35,318 nt of DNA from Chloroflexota bacterium (GTDB taxonomy: Bacteria; Chloroflexota; Anaerolineae; Caldilineales; Caldilineaceae), in assembly GCA_003451595.1 (NCBI GenBank), contig DMDA01000105.1, positions 2,492 to 37,809 of the forward strand, given 5' to 3'. Both the position numbers and the translations under genes were made by a program. Of the stretch, positions 32,221-35,318 are shown piece after piece (within the stretch, counting starts at the first letter, position 1; each line of letters starts with the position of its first letter). The notes below the pieces were generated by a model. The model was not told where the DNA came from. It made no database searches and was given only the letters and a program-made list of their open reading frames with translations.

Positions 32221-32236
32221 CTTTCACTCCTATCCT

Positions 32237-33067
32237 TTATGCCTTGCCGCCGCGTCGCACAATGAACTTGTTCGTGCGCTTGTTGACGCGCGTCTTCTTG
32301 CCCAACGCAGGTTTGCCCCACGGTGTCTTGGGCGCCTTCATACCGACCGGCGAACGGCCTTCGCCGCCACCGTGCGGGTGAGCGCCGGGGTCCATCGCAA
32401 TGCCGCGTGTGCCAGGGCGAACCCCCAACCAACGCTTGCGCCCGGCCTTGCCCAGGTTGATGTTGGCATGATCCGAGTTGGACACAACACCGACGGTCGC
32501 CAGGCAGTTCATGTCGATGTAGCGAACTTCGCCGCTGGGTAGACGCAATTGCGCCATACTGCCTTCCTTGGCCAGCACCTGCGCGCCCAGGCCGGCGCTG
32601 CGCACCAACTGCCCGCCACGTCCCGGGTACAATTCCACGTTGTGCACGACTGTACCGAGCGGGATGTTGCGAATCGGCAGGGCGTTGCCGGTGCGGATAT
32701 CTGCTTGCGGGCCGGACATCACCGTGTCGCCCACCTTCAACCCCTGTGGCGCCAGGATATAGCGCCGCTCACCATCAGTGTAGACAACCAGTGCAATGCG
32801 CGCACTGCGATTCGGGTCATACTCGATTGACTCGACTTTGGCCGCCACACCAAATTTGTCGCGGCGAAAGTCGATGATGCGATAGCGGCGCTTGTGACCA
32901 CCGCCGCGATGCCGGGTCGTGACGACGCCGTGATTGTTGCGACCAGCCGTCTTGCGCAGCGGCGCGAGCAATGATCGTTCCGGTTTGCTGCGTGTAACCT
33001 CTTCGAAGGTCGAGACGCTCATATTGCGGCGTCCCGCCGAAGTCGGACGATAAATCTTGATAGCCAT
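32237..33067 (-). CDS. rplB: 50S ribosomal protein L2
   Basis: This 276-residue protein is essential for the peptidyl-transferase centre and subunit joining. The N-terminal OB-fold and the C-terminal SH3-like domain are present, with the signature DPGAHPHGGGEGRSPVG near the C-terminus including the conserved histidine. The KTRVNKRTNKFIVRRGGKA tail is typical. It is 13 bp after rplW. Confidence 0.99.
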   Translation of the reverse strand: MAIKIYRPTSAGRRNMSVSTFEEVTRSKPERSLLAPLRKTAGRNNHGVVTTRHRGGGHKRRYRIIDFRRDKFGVAAKVESIEYDPNRSARIALVVYTDGERRYILAPQGLKVGDTVMSGPQADIRTGNALPIRNIPLGTVVHNVELYPGRGGQLVRSAGLGAQVLAKEGSMAQLRLPSGEVRYIDMNCLATVGVVSNSDHANINLGKAGRKRWLGVRPGTRGIAMDPGAHPHGGGEGRSPVGMKAPKTPWGKPALGKKTRVNKRTNKFIVRRGGKA

Positions 33068-33080
33068 CGATGCTCTCCCG

Positions 33081-33371
33081 TTATACGCCTTCGAACAGTT
33101 GAATGCTGGCGCCGGGCGCCAAAGTGACGACGGCTTTTTTCCACTTCGCCTGGCGAATGCGAATCTGCTTGCCGCGCCGTGTGGTCTTGGCCGGCATCAC
33201 CAAAATGTGCACGTCCGTCACATCCACGTTGAAGGCGGTCTGTACTGCTTCCTTGACCTGGATCTTGTTGGCGCGCATGTCCACCTCGAACGTCACTTTG
33301 TTCTGTTCATCGGTGGCGATCATCGTCTTTTCGGTGAGGATCGGACGCTTGAGAACCTCATAAATATGCAT
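33081..33371 (-). CDS. rplW: 50S ribosomal protein L23
   Basis: This 96-residue tunnel-exit protein docks trigger factor and SRP. MHIYEVLKRPILTEKTM, VTFEVDMRANKIQVKEAVQTAFNV and the end of the beta-hairpin RRGKQIRIRQAKWKKAVVTL are diagnostic. ATG 33371 is used because the family starts there and it lies only two bases from the rplD stop; a longer frame would overlap rplD by 46 bases. Confidence 0.98.
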   Translation of the reverse strand: MHIYEVLKRPILTEKTMIATDEQNKVTFEVDMRANKIQVKEAVQTAFNVDVTDVHILVMPAKTTRRGKQIRIRQAKWKKAVVTLAPGASIQLFEGV

Positions 33372-33373
33372 GG

Positions 33374-34030
<657 letters not shown>

Positions 34031-34062
34031 GGTCCGTTACTCCTTAGTCATTCCTGTGCGCT

Positions 34063-34716
34063 CTACTTGGCCTTCTTTGCACGCCGGAGTTGCTTCACCG
34101 ACTCGCTGACAACGACCAATGCGCCGCGTGGCCCCGGGATGGCGCCTCGCACTGCGATCAAGTTGCGATCTGCGTCGACCAGCGCCACCTTCAGATTCTG
34201 TACGGTGGTGTTGGCGTTGCCATACTGACCAGGCGCGAGCTTGCCCGGCATGGTGTGACCTGGAGTCGTACCTGCGCCGCGCGACCCCGTCGCGCGATGA
34301 CGATCCGACTGGCCGTGCGTCTTGGGGCCACCGGCAAAGCCGTGGCGCTTCACTGCACCCGAAAAACCACGCCCTTTGGAAACACCCGCAACATCCACCA
34401 ACTCACCCTCAGCAAAGATGTCCGCCTTGATGACGTCGCCTACGCTGAGCGATGGGGTGGCGTCGTAGCGCAGTTCGCGTAACCGCCGCACCATGGGCGT
34501 TCCCGCCTTGAGCAAATGACCACGCTGACCTTTAGTTAGCTTGCGCTCGACGACTTCCTCATACCCGATCTGCACCGCATTGTAGCCATCTGTCTCCGCC
34601 GTTTTAACTTGCGTAACGTAACAGGGGCCGGCTTCAATGATGGTGACCGGGACGACAGCGCCGCTCTTGTCAAAGAGCTGCGTCATGCCTACCTTCTTGC
34701 CTAAAATTCCTCTCAT
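34063..34716 (-). CDS. rplC: 50S ribosomal protein L3
   Basis: This 217-residue assembly initiator of the large subunit has its tip reaching the peptidyl-transferase centre. MRGILGKKVGMTQLFDKSG, SKGRGFSGAVKRHGFAGGPKTHG and the HRATGSRGAGTTPGHTMPGKLAPGQYG-type block are diagnostic. AGGAGG at a good spacing supports ATG 34716. The 162-bp gap from rpsJ contains several small inverted repeats. Confidence 0.98.
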   Translation of the reverse strand: MRGILGKKVGMTQLFDKSGAVVPVTIIEAGPCYVTQVKTAETDGYNAVQIGYEEVVERKLTKGQRGHLLKAGTPMVRRLRELRYDATPSLSVGDVIKADIFAEGELVDVAGVSKGRGFSGAVKRHGFAGGPKTHGQSDRHRATGSRGAGTTPGHTMPGKLAPGQYGNANTTVQNLKVALVDADRNLIAVRGAIPGPRGALVVVSESVKQLRRAKKAK

Positions 34717-34738
34717 CTGATCCTCCTGGGACTGCCGA

Positions 34739-34844
34739 TCGAATTGTTACAAGCGAGCGCTGCGTGCAACCCAAACGCAATTCGAATTCGCCTAAACTCT
34801 TCGCACCACATCATCCCCTAAAGATGGGGTCAACTTCTGTTGAC
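34739..34844 (-). other. Structured spacer between rpsJ and rplC
   Basis: GTCAAC (34829-34834) and GTTGAC (34839-34844) form a perfect 6-bp hairpin with a 4-nt loop. TCGAATTG (34739-34746) and CAATTCGA (34778-34785) can pair over 31 nt. These lie in the 162-bp L3 leader. In E. coli, S10-operon control acts upstream of rpsJ, so any function here would be different. Confidence 0.35.
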
Positions 34845-34878
34845 ACTACCAAAGCCACAGTGTGCAGGCAGTTGACGA

Positions 34879-35187
34879 TTACAACTTGATCTCGATATCG
34901 ACGCCGGCCGGGAGGTTGAGACGGGTAAGATTCTCGATCGTCTTGCTCCCCGGATCGACAACGTCGATCAGGCGCTTGTGCGTGCGCACCTCGAACTGTT
35001 CACGGCTGTCCTTGTCGATGAAGGTCGAACGCATGATCGTGAACTTCTCGATGCTGGTCGGCAGCGGCACCGGCCCCACAACCTGGGCGCCCGTTTGCTC
35101 GGCGGCGCTGACAATCTGGCGGACGGATGCGTCTAGCACGCGATGGTCATAGGCCTTGAGCTTGATGCGAATCTTCTGTTTTGCCAT
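34879..35187 (-). CDS. rpsJ: 30S ribosomal protein S10
   Basis: This 102-residue protein of the 30S head is also a transcription antitermination factor (NusE). KIRIKLKAYDHRVLDASVRQIV, TGAQVVGPVPLPTSIEKFTIMRS and the TFIDKDSREQFEVRTHKRLIDV block are diagnostic. It heads the S10 operon and lies downstream of tuf. The 107-bp gap to tuf contains a long heptad hairpin and no clear promoter. Confidence 0.99.
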   Translation of the reverse strand: MAKQKIRIKLKAYDHRVLDASVRQIVSAAEQTGAQVVGPVPLPTSIEKFTIMRSTFIDKDSREQFEVRTHKRLIDVVDPGSKTIENLTRLNLPAGVDIEIKL

Positions 35188-35215
35188 GTCTATTCTCTCT
35201 TACAATGCTCAAGAT

Positions 35216-35286
35216 GGCAGAAAGTAGAAGGTAGAAAATAGAAGTTGTGCAACGCTGCTTCTATTTTCTACCTTCCACCTTCCGCC
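35216..35286 (-). repeat. Heptad-built hairpin between tuf and rpsJ
   Basis: Two 29-nt arms (35216-35244 and 35258-35286) flank a 13-nt loop. The left arm reads AGAAAGT, AGAAGGT, AGAAAAT in 7-nt steps. The arms differ at three sites (35219, 35223, 35226), all A versus G. On the minus-strand RNA each becomes a G-U pair, so all 29 positions pair. It starts eight bases after the tuf stop; there is no T-tract. Confidence 0.8.
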
Positions 35287-35294
35287 TTCACTCA

Positions 35295-35318
35295 CTACTT
35301 GACGATCTTGGTGATGAC
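35295..35318 (-). CDS. tuf: Elongation factor Tu, last seven codons (partial, runs off window)
   Basis: The minus strand reads VITKIVK then TAG (35295-35297). This matches the usual EF-Tu end (GVxTKIxx), and tuf is the normal gene upstream of rpsJ. Only 24 bases are visible, so the call depends on context as much as on sequence. Confidence 0.62.
   Translation of the reverse strand, partial: VITKIVK

Overview
The window reads as a fragment of a GC-rich bacterial chromosome. The best guess is the phylum Chloroflexota (Anaerolineae/Caldilineae-like). That assignment is an inference from overall protein character, a membrane-anchored YvcK, a stand-alone exosortase and period-7 intergenic repeats; no marker was searched. 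No tRNA, rRNA, CRISPR array, transposase or phage gene was seen.

Layout. (1) 33-1675, minus strand: an isochorismatase-fold cysteine hydrolase and a phytanoyl-CoA-dioxygenase-like Fe(II)/2-oxoglutarate oxygenase, separated by a short array of 12-bp direct repeats. (2) 1845-7429, plus strand: a D-2-hydroxyacid-dehydrogenase-like protein, DNA polymerase IV, a GT39-type membrane glycosyltransferase and a YvcK/CofD-like protein with an N-terminal membrane anchor. (3) 7597-11243, plus strand: the lower-glycolysis set gap, pgk, a small unknown gene and tpiA. (4) 11363-14222, plus strand: a tightly packed set of exosortase, EpsI-like protein, NTF2-fold lipoprotein and HExxH membrane protein. (5) 14288-16083: divergent trxA and transaldolase around a promoter region. 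(6) 16164-35318, all minus strand: a MoaB/MogA-like gene, then, read upstream, the merged S10-spc-alpha ribosomal superoperon from the last codons of tuf through rpsJ to rpsI. It includes secY, adk, map, rpoA and truA.

Ribosomal gene order (5' to 3' on the minus strand): tuf, S10, L3, L4, L23, L2, S19, L22, S3, L16, L29, S17, L14, L24, L5, S14 (zinc type), S8, L6, L18, S5, L30, L15, SecY, Adk, Map, L36, S13, S11, S4, RpoA, L17, TruA, L13, S9. The order is canonical, but infA is missing from its usual place between map and rpmJ.

The most unusual signal is not a gene. At least five intergenic gaps (gap/pgk, tpiA/exosortase, S13/S11, L30/L15, tuf/S10) hold inverted repeats whose arms are runs of degenerate 7-nt units. 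The heptamer differs between loci, and at two loci the arms differ by exactly one heptad. In the tuf/S10 copy all three arm differences are A/G changes that become G-U pairs on the transcribed strand, so the 29-bp stem is intact as RNA. Further hairpins sit in the S14/S8, L24/L5, S11/S4, S4/RpoA and SecY/Adk gaps, and a strong intrinsic terminator ends the ribosomal run after rpsI.
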